A DNA stretch of 32,964 nucleotides from a virus. Below the pieces are notes generated by a model, which had not been told where the DNA came from, did not search any database, and worked only from the letters and a program-made list of their open reading frames with translations. Positions 7,140 to 13,697 of the stretch are shown here, piece by piece. A program made the position numbers and the translations under genes. Every line of letters starts with the position of its first letter. Within the stretch, counting starts at the first letter, position 1. The DNA is taken from positions 1-32,964 of IMG/VR virus record IMGVR_UViG_3300022074_004717; one strand, written 5' to 3'.

Positions 7140-7323
7140 ACTCCTCTTCCTCCTCGTCAACATCTGCATATGCGTCTGCCACATATGGTCCGTGTGGTTT
7201 TTTGGATTCTGCTCTGACATACTTTCGTTCATCGTTGACTGCAAAAATCCACAAACTGAGTTTCATTACAACCCATATTATCACAATAGGAGATAGACAA
7301 GCAAGTAAAACGAGTGGGTTCAT
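7114..7323 (-). CDS. Single-pass membrane protein with acidic tail
   Basis: 69 residues: an N-terminal transmembrane helix (LVLLACLSPIVIIWVVMKLS), a polar middle and a very acidic run (ADVDEEEEEYGD). The purine-rich codons of that run also serve as the ribosome site of the next gene. ATG overlaps the stop of the upstream micro-gene. No family recognised. Confidence 0.7.
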   Translation of the reverse strand: MNPLVLLACLSPIVIIWVVMKLSLWIFAVNDERKYVRAESKKPHGPYVADAYADVDEEEEEYGDRTDFR

Positions 7324-7454
7324 GTTGGTTCTCTGAAATACTCAGGTAAGGGACATCCTTTAAATCTTTCTATCTCATCCACTGATAAGACAAACATGCA
7401 CGTAACACCTAAACAAAAAGCGAATAATAATTGTAGGAAATAATTCCTATCCAT
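7320..7454 (-). CDS. Small membrane protein (44 aa)
   Basis: 44 residues with one hydrophobic helix (YFLQLLFAFCLGVTCMFVLS) and a polar end (FKGCPLPEYFREPT). ATGA overlap with the next gene, and its start overlaps the end of the upstream 27-residue gene by 8 bases. Coupling on both sides supports a real gene; function unknown. Confidence 0.6.
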   Translation of the reverse strand: MDRNYFLQLLFAFCLGVTCMFVLSVDEIERFKGCPLPEYFREPT

Positions 7455-7530
7455 GGTATCTACCTGGCCATGATAGATGCATTCCAGAGATTAGCAATAC
7501 AATAAAAGCAAATACAAACAAAAGATCCAT
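7447..7530 (-). CDS. Membrane micropeptide (27 aa)
   Basis: 27 residues, almost all one transmembrane helix (MDLLFVFAFIVLLISGMHLS), directly after PTOX. A GAGGT ribosome site lies 6 bases before the ATG, overlapping the end of PTOX. The size is like that of small photosystem or cytochrome b6f subunits, but it matches none that I can name. Confidence 0.5.
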   Translation of the reverse strand: MDLLFVFAFIVLLISGMHLSWPGRYHG

Positions 7531-7533
7531 AGT

Positions 7534-8109
7534 CTACCTCGCCGTTTCAAAGTCACTCGTATCGAGAACAGATGCTAAATCTTTCTCTCTAATAGTTAGT
7601 CGATCAGGATCTATTAATCTGATTGCCTCAGCAAGTTCTTGGAAGTGCTGAATCTCATCATTCATAATCTCACAGATCTTCTTATCATCAGGGAAACGTG
7701 TAAGATACTCAGCATATGTGAGTGAAGCATGAACCTCTACTTCATAGGAGAGGTGGTAAGCAGACCTAGGAGCCACCCAATAATAAACCACGTTGACCCA
7801 ATAATATATAAGGACGAGGTGTTTGGCAAAGAAACGATCAATCCAATAAGAATTGCCGCCCCTAGATTCCATGTATTCCAGATGTTCTGTTTCGTTAAGC
7901 GTTTGAGCAAAATGTTCCTCCATCAGATAAATGTGTTCTGGCCCACGCAATCCCATTGATTCTCGGAAATGAAGGACGCTTAAGAAAGCGAAATAAGGTG
8001 CCCGAGCAATCTCCTCAAGCACCCAGAATCGTTGATAGTCTCGACCTTTATATAAAAAGTCAATGATTGCGACTGTTAAATTGAGAAAATATGTATTAAG
8101 TGTGGTCAT
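7534..8109 (-). CDS. Plastoquinol terminal oxidase (PTOX, alternative oxidase family)
   Basis: 191 residues with the alternative-oxidase di-iron ligands: VLEEIARAPYFAFLSVLHFR (Glu), LNETEHLEYMESRGGNSYWI (ExxH), a middle Glu in HLSYEVEVHASLTYAEYL and NDEIQHFQEL (ExxH). The enzyme passes electrons from plastoquinol to oxygen and relieves over-reduction of the photosynthetic chain when carbon fixation is blocked by the phage. Cyanophage PTOX genes are known. The ATG at 8109 is preferred because GAGG lies 7 bases upstream, although an ATG at 8142 exists. It overlaps the upstream gene by 14 bases. Confidence 0.93.
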   Translation of the reverse strand: MTTLNTYFLNLTVAIIDFLYKGRDYQRFWVLEEIARAPYFAFLSVLHFRESMGLRGPEHIYLMEEHFAQTLNETEHLEYMESRGGNSYWIDRFFAKHLVLIYYWVNVVYYWVAPRSAYHLSYEVEVHASLTYAEYLTRFPDDKKICEIMNDEIQHFQELAEAIRLIDPDRLTIREKDLASVLDTSDFETAR

Positions 8110-8218
8110 CTTCATCCTCGTATAAAGGACATGGTTCTTCAAATAAATGTTGCATTCTAAGTTGTTTAATCCTCTCCCTTAATTGTTTGTAAAACTCTCT
8201 CTTCTCGTCTTCGTTCAT
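8096..8218 (-). CDS. Small charged protein (40 aa) upstream of PTOX
   Basis: 40 residues, starting MNEDEKREFYKQLRERIKQL and ending in an acidic stretch (YEDEDDHT). Strongly charged helix, no known family. The stop lies 14 bases inside the PTOX start region, so it is coupled to PTOX translation. It is the first gene after the promoter candidate at 8257-8285. Confidence 0.65.
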   Translation of the reverse strand: MNEDEKREFYKQLRERIKQLRMQHLFEEPCPLYEDEDDHT

Positions 8219-8256
8219 AGAATGACTTAATAGAAGTTTACGTAACTGCACTATCT

Positions 8257-8285
8257 AGTATAGCAAATCGTAAAATAATTCTGAA
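8257..8285 (-). promoter_or_regulatory. Weak sigma-70-like promoter candidate for the PTOX operon
   Basis: Minus strand TTCAGA (8280-8285), 17 bases, TATACT (8257-8262). The -10 box is good and the -35 is poor. It lies in the only gap (69 bases) before a long run of overlapping genes including PTOX and gnd. Confidence 0.35.
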
Positions 8286-8287
8286 TA

Positions 8288-8899
8288 TTAGCAACCACTA
8301 ACAGTTTTTGCCGCCTCTGCGCCGACCGTTTTACCAACATTCTGACCCAGCAAAGTTGCCCATCCTGCTGCTAACCACCCAATGTATGGTATGCCAGTAA
8401 GCATAGGAGCAGCACTTGCTGTAATACTAGCACCGACCATTCCTCCGGTCGATTCTCCAGCGCCCACCGACTTTATACATTCTAGGTCTTCTGCAGTCCA
8501 CGACTTTCCCTCAGAAGATTTTTCACCTCTCGGAATATTCTTCTGCCCATCCATGGTATACTCATAGGTCTCAAAGTTTTCTGACTCAACAGAACCCTGT
8601 GATGACTTACCAAACATTCCCTTTTCATCATACTCTTTATCAACAGCAGATGACTTAGTTGTGGTCAATACCTTTGGATCATTTGACTTGTAGTCAATAC
8701 GGTATCCTTCTGTCCCGACCTCAACCTTGTATGATGAATAAGGTCCAGTGGGGAGATTGATGGCAGGGAATTGGGGGCGATCGGCATACTTCTCTGTCGT
8801 CTTCATCTGATAGTTCATGAGATGCCCTAACACACCAATATGTGCCACTGCAACTACACCACCTACTCCTAGAGCACACCACTTGAATGGGTTAGCCAT
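8288..8899 (-). CDS. Membrane-associated protein with glycine-zipper end
   Basis: 203 residues. An N-terminal hydrophobic segment (WCALGVGGVVAVAHIGVLGH) acts as a signal anchor; the middle is polar and charged; residues about 150-200 are Gly/Ala-rich and hydrophobic (GGMVGASITASAAPMLTGIP, then IGWLAAGWATLLGQNVGKTV), like glycine-zipper membrane proteins. No enzyme motif. It follows the two-helix membrane protein by 10 bases, and the pair could act together in the envelope (inference). Confidence 0.75.
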   Translation of the reverse strand: MANPFKWCALGVGGVVAVAHIGVLGHLMNYQMKTTEKYADRPQFPAINLPTGPYSSYKVEVGTEGYRIDYKSNDPKVLTTTKSSAVDKEYDEKGMFGKSSQGSVESENFETYEYTMDGQKNIPRGEKSSEGKSWTAEDLECIKSVGAGESTGGMVGASITASAAPMLTGIPYIGWLAAGWATLLGQNVGKTVGAEAAKTVSGC

Positions 8900-8909
8900 G
8901 ACTTAGACC

Positions 8910-9173
8910 TCAATCTTTTTCTTTCTTGTTACTTTCCTCTTTTTTCTTTGCCGGAACAACTCCAAAAGTAGCTAACGTCCCAGTGAAGACGCTGGCAATA
9001 AAAGTCGGATCGATGTTTTTTTGAGGCATACCGGGGACAGTTACATAATTAAGAGTCAGAATTGATGCTGACCACCCTAATATAATAACTCTCACAAGGG
9101 TAGACACCCCTTCATCAGCCCATTCAAATTTATCCTTTTTGGTTTCCTCTTTCTTTACGGTAGTTGATTCCAT
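8910..9173 (-). CDS. Two-helix membrane protein, holin-like in shape
   Basis: 87 residues: charged N-terminus (KKEETKKDKFEW), two transmembrane helices (VRVIILGWSASILTLNYV and TFIASVFTGTLATFGVV) and a lysine/glutamate-rich C-terminus (AKKKEESNKKEKD). Two helices with charged ends and this length are the layout of class II holins, but sequence alone does not prove it. A lysozyme-like gene lies about 1.8 kb upstream in the same direction, which fits a lysis role loosely. Confidence 0.7.
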   Translation of the reverse strand: MESTTVKKEETKKDKFEWADEGVSTLVRVIILGWSASILTLNYVTVPGMPQKNIDPTFIASVFTGTLATFGVVPAKKKEESNKKEKD

Positions 9174-9198
9174 ACGAAAAGAAACAAGGCAACTTTAT

Positions 9199-9393
9199 TT
9201 ATGATTCGAGTTGCTCTACAGAGATTGTTGTATGTCTAAGATTATTAAATTTTTTACAAAGACTATCGCTTGATTCGTGTTGCCATTTTTGATACGCATT
9301 CTTTAAGGATTGGATGTAATCATTTCCGTCGATGCCTTTCATTTCCGCAGCAACTATGGATTTGATTAACACATCCCTTGTTAAATGTGTCAT
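9199..9393 (-). CDS. Hypothetical protein (64 aa)
   Basis: 64 residues from the ATG at 9393 (MTHLTRDVLIKSIVAAEMKG); a TTG seven codons earlier is a possible alternative. Helical, soluble, no recognised domain. No strong ribosome site is seen. It is preceded by the promoter candidate at 9427-9455. Confidence 0.65.
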   Translation of the reverse strand: MTHLTRDVLIKSIVAAEMKGIDGNDYIQSLKNAYQKWQHESSDSLCKKFNNLRHTTISVEQLES

Positions 9394-9426
9394 TTGAAAA
9401 TTTTTGTTATCCAATAACAGACTTCT

Positions 9427-9455
9427 ACATTACGAGACTGAAGAAGGTTTGTCAA
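9427..9455 (-). promoter_or_regulatory. Sigma-70-type promoter candidate
   Basis: Minus strand TTGACA (9450-9455, perfect), 17 bases, TAATGT (9427-9432, weak). It sits in the 103-base gap before the gene starting at 9393 and could drive it and the membrane-protein pair downstream. A CTAAATA late-type motif also lies at 9498-9504, overlapping the stop of the previous gene. Confidence 0.45.
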
Positions 9456-9496
9456 GAAGCCTGCCTTGGCTGTGCTTCAATTTGTATTGAATGTTA

Positions 9497-10177
9497 TTAT
9501 TTAGGAATGAATCCATTTTCAACCAACCATTCCCGCGTCTTAGGAGTTGGTTCATAGTCAGTCCACATAGTTCCAGCAGCACAAGACGTGATCGCTTTCA
9601 GAGTCATACCCTCAGTATGCCCTGCCCAGAATGCTTCTTTCTCCCACGGAATAGCGTGAGGCATATTCCTATAAGTTCTTTGTGCCATCTCCTGCCACAT
9701 CTTAGGGACATCCTCTTCATTATGAATGATAGCAATCATATTATTCTTAATACTTCCTGCCATACAATCTTGTGCAGCGTGCCATCCTTCATGACGCATG
9801 ACACTCATTAATGGTCCTGGACGACCCACATATCTTTTATTAAGAAAAAAGTTATTACCCACTGTATGGTAGACACCGCGATGACCTACAGGAAAATATT
9901 TTTCGTCTGCTAGAAACACCCCAACTCCGATCCTACTAAGGGCAGAGAGCATTCGATTGAACTCGTTAGAAATAGAATAAAAATCATCAGTATTGGAATA
10001 CTGACTAGAAATATCCAAAAGATTATTGATCTTTGTGACTCCATCTGTGCATTCCCTGAGTAACATACATCCCATGGCATCCATAGTGTAGTAACCCTTT
10101 GTAGGTTCACTGCGGACTGGTATAGTCATTCCATGAGCAGCACCGAAAAGAAGACCAGCAAGAATAAATTTAATCAT
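9497..10177 (-). CDS. Exported protein with zinc-protease-like HEGWH motif
   Basis: 226 residues with a signal peptide (MIKFILAGLLFGAAHG). The middle contains SVMRHEGWHAAQDCM, an HExxH zinc motif, and later tryptophan-rich and Glu-containing helices that could give a third ligand (for example the EKEAFWAGHTEG stretch). The motif suggests a zinc metallopeptidase or related hydrolase working in the periplasm, for example on cell wall or envelope proteins; the specific activity cannot be told. Cysteines suggest disulphides. ATGA overlap with the upstream gene. Confidence 0.7.
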   Translation of the reverse strand: MIKFILAGLLFGAAHGMTIPVRSEPTKGYYTMDAMGCMLLRECTDGVTKINNLLDISSQYSNTDDFYSISNEFNRMLSALSRIGVGVFLADEKYFPVGHRGVYHTVGNNFFLNKRYVGRPGPLMSVMRHEGWHAAQDCMAGSIKNNMIAIIHNEEDVPKMWQEMAQRTYRNMPHAIPWEKEAFWAGHTEGMTLKAITSCAAGTMWTDYEPTPKTREWLVENGFIPK

Positions 10178-10437
10178 GGTAAAGTGACGCCTCCAGTCAT
10201 TGTAGGTAGTTCAGGTGTTAGAGAGACTCCACCTGTCATTGTAGGCAGTTTGGGTGTAGCAGCATCAAGCAAGTCTGGAAGTGCTCCAGTAATCGCTTCT
10301 GCTGCTGCCTTAGACACTCTTTCTTTAACATTCTCTATAATCTTATCCCTAGAAACATAAACATACGCCCCGCCACCAATAATACTCGCCGTTCCTAGAA
10401 ATGATAATACTGCTAAAACATTAATTACTTTTTGCAT
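10174..10437 (-). CDS. Small membrane-anchored protein with C-terminal repeat
   Basis: 87 residues from the ATG at 10437, which follows GAGG by 7 bases. One N-terminal transmembrane helix (VINVLAVLSFLGTASIIGGG), an amphipathic helix (IIENVKERVSKAAAEAI) and a direct repeat at the end: LPTMTGGVSL, four residues, LPTMTGGVTLP. The DNA repeat is almost identical too (TGTCATTGTAGG and flanks). Function unknown. Confidence 0.7.
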   Translation of the reverse strand: MQKVINVLAVLSFLGTASIIGGGAYVYVSRDKIIENVKERVSKAAAEAITGALPDLLDAATPKLPTMTGGVSLTPELPTMTGGVTLP

Positions 10438-10639
10438 AGTAAACCTCAAAATATTTTGCTACCCCAAATGAAGTCTTATGACCTTGAGAGACCCAATCAT
10501 GAGCGCACTCAAAGATGGATTGACTGGAATATTTAGGAACTACACCATCCATTGGTCCACCATACTTCATAAGCAGGATTTGTAAGACCTCCTCACGTAG
10601 TTTCATTTTCTCTGGACTATATCGCCAATCATCGTTCAT
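10421..10639 (-). CDS. Hypothetical protein (72 aa)
   Basis: 72 residues starting MNDDWRYSPEKMKLREEVLQ, soluble, with CAHDWVSQGHK near the end. The ATG at 10639 follows GGAGA and overlaps the upstream gene end by 11 bases; a TTG seven codons earlier is less likely. No family recognised. Confidence 0.7.
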   Translation of the reverse strand: MNDDWRYSPEKMKLREEVLQILLMKYGGPMDGVVPKYSSQSIFECAHDWVSQGHKTSFGVAKYFEVYYAKSN

Positions 10640-11003
10640 GATAGTTCTCCGATCCGCCAATAGTGTTCATTTGTATTGTAATCCTTCCAGATCGAGTTGC
10701 AATCTCATACATGTCCTGATGAATTGTTTTGGATTCACCAGTGCCATAATACTTATGTGCCTCCTTCTTAAATGCTTCATATTCTCTCTCCATGTAATCT
10801 TTATTCTCATCAGAAAAAGTTGCTGGTCCAAACCACTTATCATCTTTCAGATACTGTGGGGCAGGAACTGTGGTATGTTCTGAGGCAGAAACATTAAATG
10901 GGATGAATGGAAGATTCACACCTCCAGATGTAACTTTGATGCCAGTATTAGGAAGCATACTTTTTACCCTACCTAGAAGTTTCTGTTTGAGTTTATTTAA
11001 CAT
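10629..11003 (-). CDS. Hypothetical protein (124 aa)
   Basis: 124 residues with a basic amphipathic start (MLNKLKQKLLGRVKSMLPNT), a hydrophobic/proline patch (GGVNLPFIPFNVSASE) and a helical charged second half. No known domain or membrane helix. Its ATG overlaps the stop of the lysozyme-like gene (TAATG), so the two are coupled. Confidence 0.7.
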   Translation of the reverse strand: MLNKLKQKLLGRVKSMLPNTGIKVTSGGVNLPFIPFNVSASEHTTVPAPQYLKDDKWFGPATFSDENKDYMEREYEAFKKEAHKYYGTGESKTIHQDMYEIATRSGRITIQMNTIGGSENYHER

Positions 11004-11572
11004 TATGAAAGAACAAGTTTCTTAGAATAGTTATATGCATACGTCTCGCGCTTTCCTTTGATCCCCCAACCTAACCAACGATATGCTGGTTTCATATAAT
11101 ATGATACACTTTGTCCGCTACCTTCAAACGTAGGTAGATGCTTTTGAAATACATTCTCATTGATCATATAACGAGTCTGGCATACCAACTCGCTAGGATC
11201 GCAATCATACTTTTTAGCGAACATTCCTAACCCATTATAACGCTTCGGAGTAGTCCACTGGATGATTCCATACCCACCGCGATAGCAACGGTCATAAGGA
11301 ACTCTAGCGCCTCCTTCGCATACATTGGCACGGAAGTTACTCTCTTGTTTAATGTTACCCAGAATCGTTGCAAGTGCATTACGGTCTTTAATGTTTGTAC
11401 TTTGTTGTAACCTACTTAGAATATATTTTTCTTCTGGTGTGCATTCGGGACAGTTCCATGTTTTCTGATGCGAATCCGTGTCCGTAGCAGCAATAGCCGT
11501 AGTTACAGCATTTGGAGCACATGACGTGCCTAGAAATCCTAGCACTGAAAGAGCAACAAATGACTTAAACAT
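11003..11572 (-). CDS. Lysozyme-like lipoprotein (phage tail lysozyme domain)
   Basis: 189 residues. The start is a signal peptide with a lipobox (VLGFLGTSC, Cys at 18), so the mature protein may be lipid-anchored. Residues about 60-130 resemble the phage lysozyme-2 / tail lysozyme domain: ALATILGNIKQESNFRANVC with the catalytic Glu, then GGYGIIQWTTPKRYNGLGMF. Such domains cut peptidoglycan glycan strands. An export signal on a peptidoglycan enzyme points to a lysis or entry-exclusion role (inference). There is no ribosome site: the ATG directly follows the T-run of a hairpin, 25 bases after a consensus promoter. Confidence 0.8.
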   Translation of the reverse strand: MFKSFVALSVLGFLGTSCAPNAVTTAIAATDTDSHQKTWNCPECTPEEKYILSRLQQSTNIKDRNALATILGNIKQESNFRANVCEGGARVPYDRCYRGGYGIIQWTTPKRYNGLGMFAKKYDCDPSELVCQTRYMINENVFQKHLPTFEGSGQSVSYYMKPAYRWLGWGIKGKRETYAYNYSKKLVLS

Positions 11573-11595
11573 AAAAGGGGAGCATGATGCCCCCC
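11573..11595 (-). terminator. Terminator-like hairpin at the start of the lysozyme-like gene
   Basis: Minus strand GGGG (11592-11595), GCA/TGC inner stem around 11582-11590, CCCC (11577-11580) then TTTT (11573-11576), immediately before the ATG at 11572. It would end transcripts from the hli operon upstream. Transcripts from the promoter at 11597-11625 begin within the hairpin and should escape it. Confidence 0.65.
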
Positions 11596-11596
11596 T

Positions 11597-11625
11597 ATTA
11601 TAAGGTATTCGGTTTTTCCTGTCAA
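11597..11625 (-). promoter_or_regulatory. Perfect consensus sigma-70 promoter for the lysozyme-like gene
   Basis: Minus strand TTGACA (11620-11625), 17-base spacer, TATAAT (11597-11602): an exact match to the vegetative consensus. The expected start site (about 11590) falls inside the terminator hairpin, giving a leader of about 18 bases. Confidence 0.85.
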
Positions 11626-11765
11626 TTATTTGGTGCCGTGGAAGGGATCATCATACCTCCCCCCAAATCGTCATCATCCTCATCATCACTTGCCAATACC
11701 AACATAACAATAAATGGTGTGACTATGAAAATCAGTGTTTGTAACACTGTCCAGTCATAAATCAT
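11622..11765 (-). CDS. Single-pass membrane protein with acidic segment (47 aa)
   Basis: 47 residues: a transmembrane helix (TVLQTLIFIVTPFIVMLVLA) and an acidic run (SDDEDDDDLGGG). The ATG at 11765 makes an ATGA overlap with the preceding micro-gene, which decides the start. Last gene of the hli operon; function unknown. Confidence 0.65.
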   Translation of the reverse strand: MIYDWTVLQTLIFIVTPFIVMLVLASDDEDDDDLGGGMMIPSTAPNN

Positions 11766-11827
11766 GAGTTTTTTGCTGCTGCAGCAATTGGAATTAGCAA
11801 AAGCACTGCTACTGCTATAAATCCCAT
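11762..11827 (-). CDS. Membrane micropeptide (21 aa) in the hli operon
   Basis: 21 residues (MGFIAVAVLLLIPIAAAAKN plus Ser), one hydrophobic helix. Its ATG overlaps the stop of the small hli gene (TGATG) and its stop overlaps the next start (ATGA). The neat coupling on both sides argues that it is translated, though it is very short. Confidence 0.45.
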   Translation of the reverse strand: MGFIAVAVLLLIPIAAAAKNS

Positions 11828-11934
11828 CACCAAATACCTGGAATGAGTTGTCCGGTAATAGCATAAGATCCCATTGCTGCTACTACTCCAAGCATTGCTG
11901 CCCAACCATTAATGCGTTCTGCTCTTTCGTTCAT
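11827..11934 (-). CDS. hli: High-light-inducible protein, minimal 35-residue form
   Basis: 35 residues, essentially only the chlorophyll-binding helix: ERAERINGWAAMLGVVAAMG then ITGQLIPGIW. The ExxNGxxAMxG signature of Hli / one-helix light-harvesting-like proteins is present. These bind chlorophyll and carotenoid in the thylakoid and protect photosystem II under stress; phages carry many. ATGA overlap with the upstream gene. It is too short to be found by usual length cut-offs. Confidence 0.88.
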   Translation of the reverse strand: MNERAERINGWAAMLGVVAAMGSYAITGQLIPGIW

Positions 11935-12167
11935 TGTCCTGTCTCCTGTAAAGTTAGATAAAAGTTTTCGTTCGTTGGTTTTCTACCATCTAATTCGTAG
12001 ATAGTAGAGTCTCCATAAGTCTTATGGTCCTTGTACCCTACCATTCTCCCCTTCGTGTTCTGGAGAGCAGGCATGAATACAATATAGAAAAATACTCCCG
12101 GTGCTCCGATAATAAAAGCACTTGCGATTACATAGTATGTTAGAAGTTCAGCCAGGGAAGTTTCCAT
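11931..12167 (-). CDS. Small membrane protein, weakly PsbM-like
   Basis: 78 residues with an N-terminal membrane helix (YYVIASAFIIGAPGVFFYIV) and a polar tail (GYKDHKTYGDSTIYELDGRK). The helix pattern, with Ala-Ser then a Pro and aromatic residues, recalls photosystem II subunit PsbM of marine cyanobacteria, but the match is weak and the tail longer. Lies between a 28-residue micro-gene and hli, with overlaps on both sides (TAATG, ATGA), so a thylakoid role is plausible (inference). Confidence 0.65.
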   Translation of the reverse strand: METSLAELLTYYVIASAFIIGAPGVFFYIVFMPALQNTKGRMVGYKDHKTYGDSTIYELDGRKPTNENFYLTLQETGQ

Positions 12168-12253
12168 TAGTAAGTTTCCGATAATTGTTCAACAGAGTAA
12201 GCAAGCAAAACAAAGAATGAAATGCTTGTTACGGTAAAAATCAATTCAGACAT
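12167..12253 (-). CDS. Membrane micropeptide (28 aa) in the hli operon
   Basis: 28 residues with one helix (LIFTVTSISFFVLLAYSVEQ). Start overlaps the stop of hli (ATGA), stop overlaps the next start (TAATG). The size is that of small photosystem II or cytochrome b6f subunits, but I cannot match it to one. Confidence 0.55.
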   Translation of the reverse strand: MSELIFTVTSISFFVLLAYSVEQLSETY

Positions 12254-12462
12254 CAGATCATGCCAAAGAAAAGATTACCAGTCAGCGAGTATGAGAACAC
12301 AGCAAAGAAGAAACCAATCATCGCGGTGCGACCATTCAGTTTTTCTGCACGTTCTGCATAAGTCTCATATCCATAACGTTGTGCGTCAGTATCTGAGATA
12401 TACATTTTAGGTTCTTTGGCGAACAAATTTTGGCGTCCACCGTCTTCAGTTGTTACAGTCAC
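12253..12462 (-). CDS. hli: High-light-inducible protein
   Basis: 69 residues starting at a GTG preceded by GGAG at good spacing. A polar N-terminal part is followed by the chlorophyll-binding helix ERAEKLNGRTAMIGFFFAVF and SLTGNLFFGMI, with the ExxNGRxAMxG signature. Protects photosystem II during infection. First gene after a perfect sigma-70 promoter, and head of a five-gene operon of tiny membrane proteins with overlapping ends. Confidence 0.92.
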   Translation of the reverse strand: MTVTTEDGGRQNLFAKEPKMYISDTDAQRYGYETYAERAEKLNGRTAMIGFFFAVFSYSLTGNLFFGMI

Positions 12463-12489
12463 GATACACTCCGTAATGTTTCTTTACAT

Positions 12490-12518
12490 ATTATATAGGA
12501 AACATAAAGTTTTGTCAA
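12490..12518 (-). promoter_or_regulatory. Perfect consensus sigma-70 promoter for the hli operon
   Basis: Minus strand TTGACA (12513-12518), 17-base spacer, TATAAT (12490-12495). The -35 box overlaps the stop codon of the upstream gene. It suggests strong expression by unmodified host polymerase, i.e. early in infection. Confidence 0.88.
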
Positions 12519-12709
12519 TCCTCATCAGATTTATTTTGTATTTTTGCGAACTCTTTTAGCAAAAGCATGTGTTCATTCTCTAAATCTTCAACTCTGTATT
12601 GAAGTTTCTCAACCAGAGTATAGATGTCTTTCACCTCTGCAATGTTCTGATCACCCCTGTCAGAGTCATCATAGAACCATTTCATCATTTTTTTAACTTT
12701 CTTTTTCAT
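12515..12709 (-). CDS. Small coiled-coil protein (64 aa)
   Basis: 64 residues: basic start (MKKKVKKMMKWFY) and a coiled-coil helix (LVEKLQYRVEDLENEHMLLL). No domain recognised. It overlaps the 3' end of pstS by 17 bases and is probably co-expressed with it. Confidence 0.7.
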   Translation of the reverse strand: MKKKVKKMMKWFYDDSDRGDQNIAEVKDIYTLVEKLQYRVEDLENEHMLLLKEFAKIQNKSDED

Positions 12710-13661
12710 TGATAGTTTCTACTATTTTAAGAGACTTTTGACGAAGTTCTTCTGGGAGAGGAACATATCCTAATGAATCCGAAAGTGATTGTGCTTTCGT
12801 GCTCAACATATATCGGAGAGTTTCCTTCACTCCGGGAACAGACTCTGGATATGCAAGAATCCAAGTCAAAGAGACAATCGGGTAAGCATTTTCACCAGTA
12901 GGATTTGGATCTGCACCACGAAGTTTATCGTCTAGGACAATCTTAGCAAGACCAGCAGCAGAAGTTTCTGCATTTGCTTTTACAAAGTTGCCATCCTTAT
13001 TCTGAAGAGCAACTTGTTGGAATTTACCGCCATTCACATAACCATAGTTCAGATAACCAATGGCACCAGGTTGATTCTTGATAGTAGCAGCAACACCAGA
13101 GTTACCTTTATTACCAACGCCAACAGGCCATTGGACTGCCTTACCGGTTCCTACAGTCTTCTTCCACTCTGGAGAGAAAGCAGACAGGGAGTTGGTGAAA
13201 CCTTTGGTAGTACCAGAACCATCAGAACGATAAACAGTCAAAATTTTCTTATCTGCACAACCAAACTCAGACCAGTTAGTAATCTTACCAAGGAACACAT
13301 CAGCAAGTTGAGTCTGTGTCATCTTGGCATCACAACCAAGATAATTGTAAGCAGGAACAATGGCACCACCAGTCATGGGAACATGAACCATAGGCAGTTT
13401 CTGCTTCTTATCACTTACGGCACCATCAGAGGCACCAAAGTCAACAGTCTTGGCATGATACTGACGAACACCAGCACCACTACCAACTGCTTGATAGTTC
13501 ACTTGGTTTCCAGTCTCCTTTGCCATAATTTGGAACCAGGAGTTATACAGGGGAGCAGGGAGGGTTGCTCCTGCTCCATTCAATGTAAACGATGTTTTCT
13601 CTGCGCTACCACAAGCAACCATCAGGGGAGTGACAGCAATAACTGCTGCGAATGCTTTCAT
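12693..13661 (-). CDS. pstS: Phosphate-binding protein of the Pst transporter
   Basis: 322 residues with a lipoprotein signal (ending PLMVAC, Cys at 17) and the PstS phosphate-binding loops: LNGAGATLPAPLYNSWF, GSGAGVRQYHAKTVDFGASD and YRSDGSGTTKGF. PstS captures phosphate for the host Pst ABC transporter; cyanophages use it when host phosphate is low. There is no Shine-Dalgarno. A promoter with a perfect -10 box and an inverted repeat resembling a Pho site lies upstream (13698-13747), so control by the host PhoB/PhoR system is likely, as known for other cyanophage pstS genes. Confidence 0.95.
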   Translation of the reverse strand: MKAFAAVIAVTPLMVACGSAEKTSFTLNGAGATLPAPLYNSWFQIMAKETGNQVNYQAVGSGAGVRQYHAKTVDFGASDGAVSDKKQKLPMVHVPMTGGAIVPAYNYLGCDAKMTQTQLADVFLGKITNWSEFGCADKKILTVYRSDGSGTTKGFTNSLSAFSPEWKKTVGTGKAVQWPVGVGNKGNSGVAATIKNQPGAIGYLNYGYVNGGKFQQVALQNKDGNFVKANAETSAAGLAKIVLDDKLRGADPNPTGENAYPIVSLTWILAYPESVPGVKETLRYMLSTKAQSLSDSLGYVPLPEELRQKSLKIVETINEKES

Positions 13662-13697
13662 TTGTTTATTTTGTAAATTGCTTAGGTTTACCTGAAT

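Noticed and set aside
8910-9173. Firm call as holin
   Set aside because: Only the two-helix shape supports it; no sequence match or adjacent endolysin.
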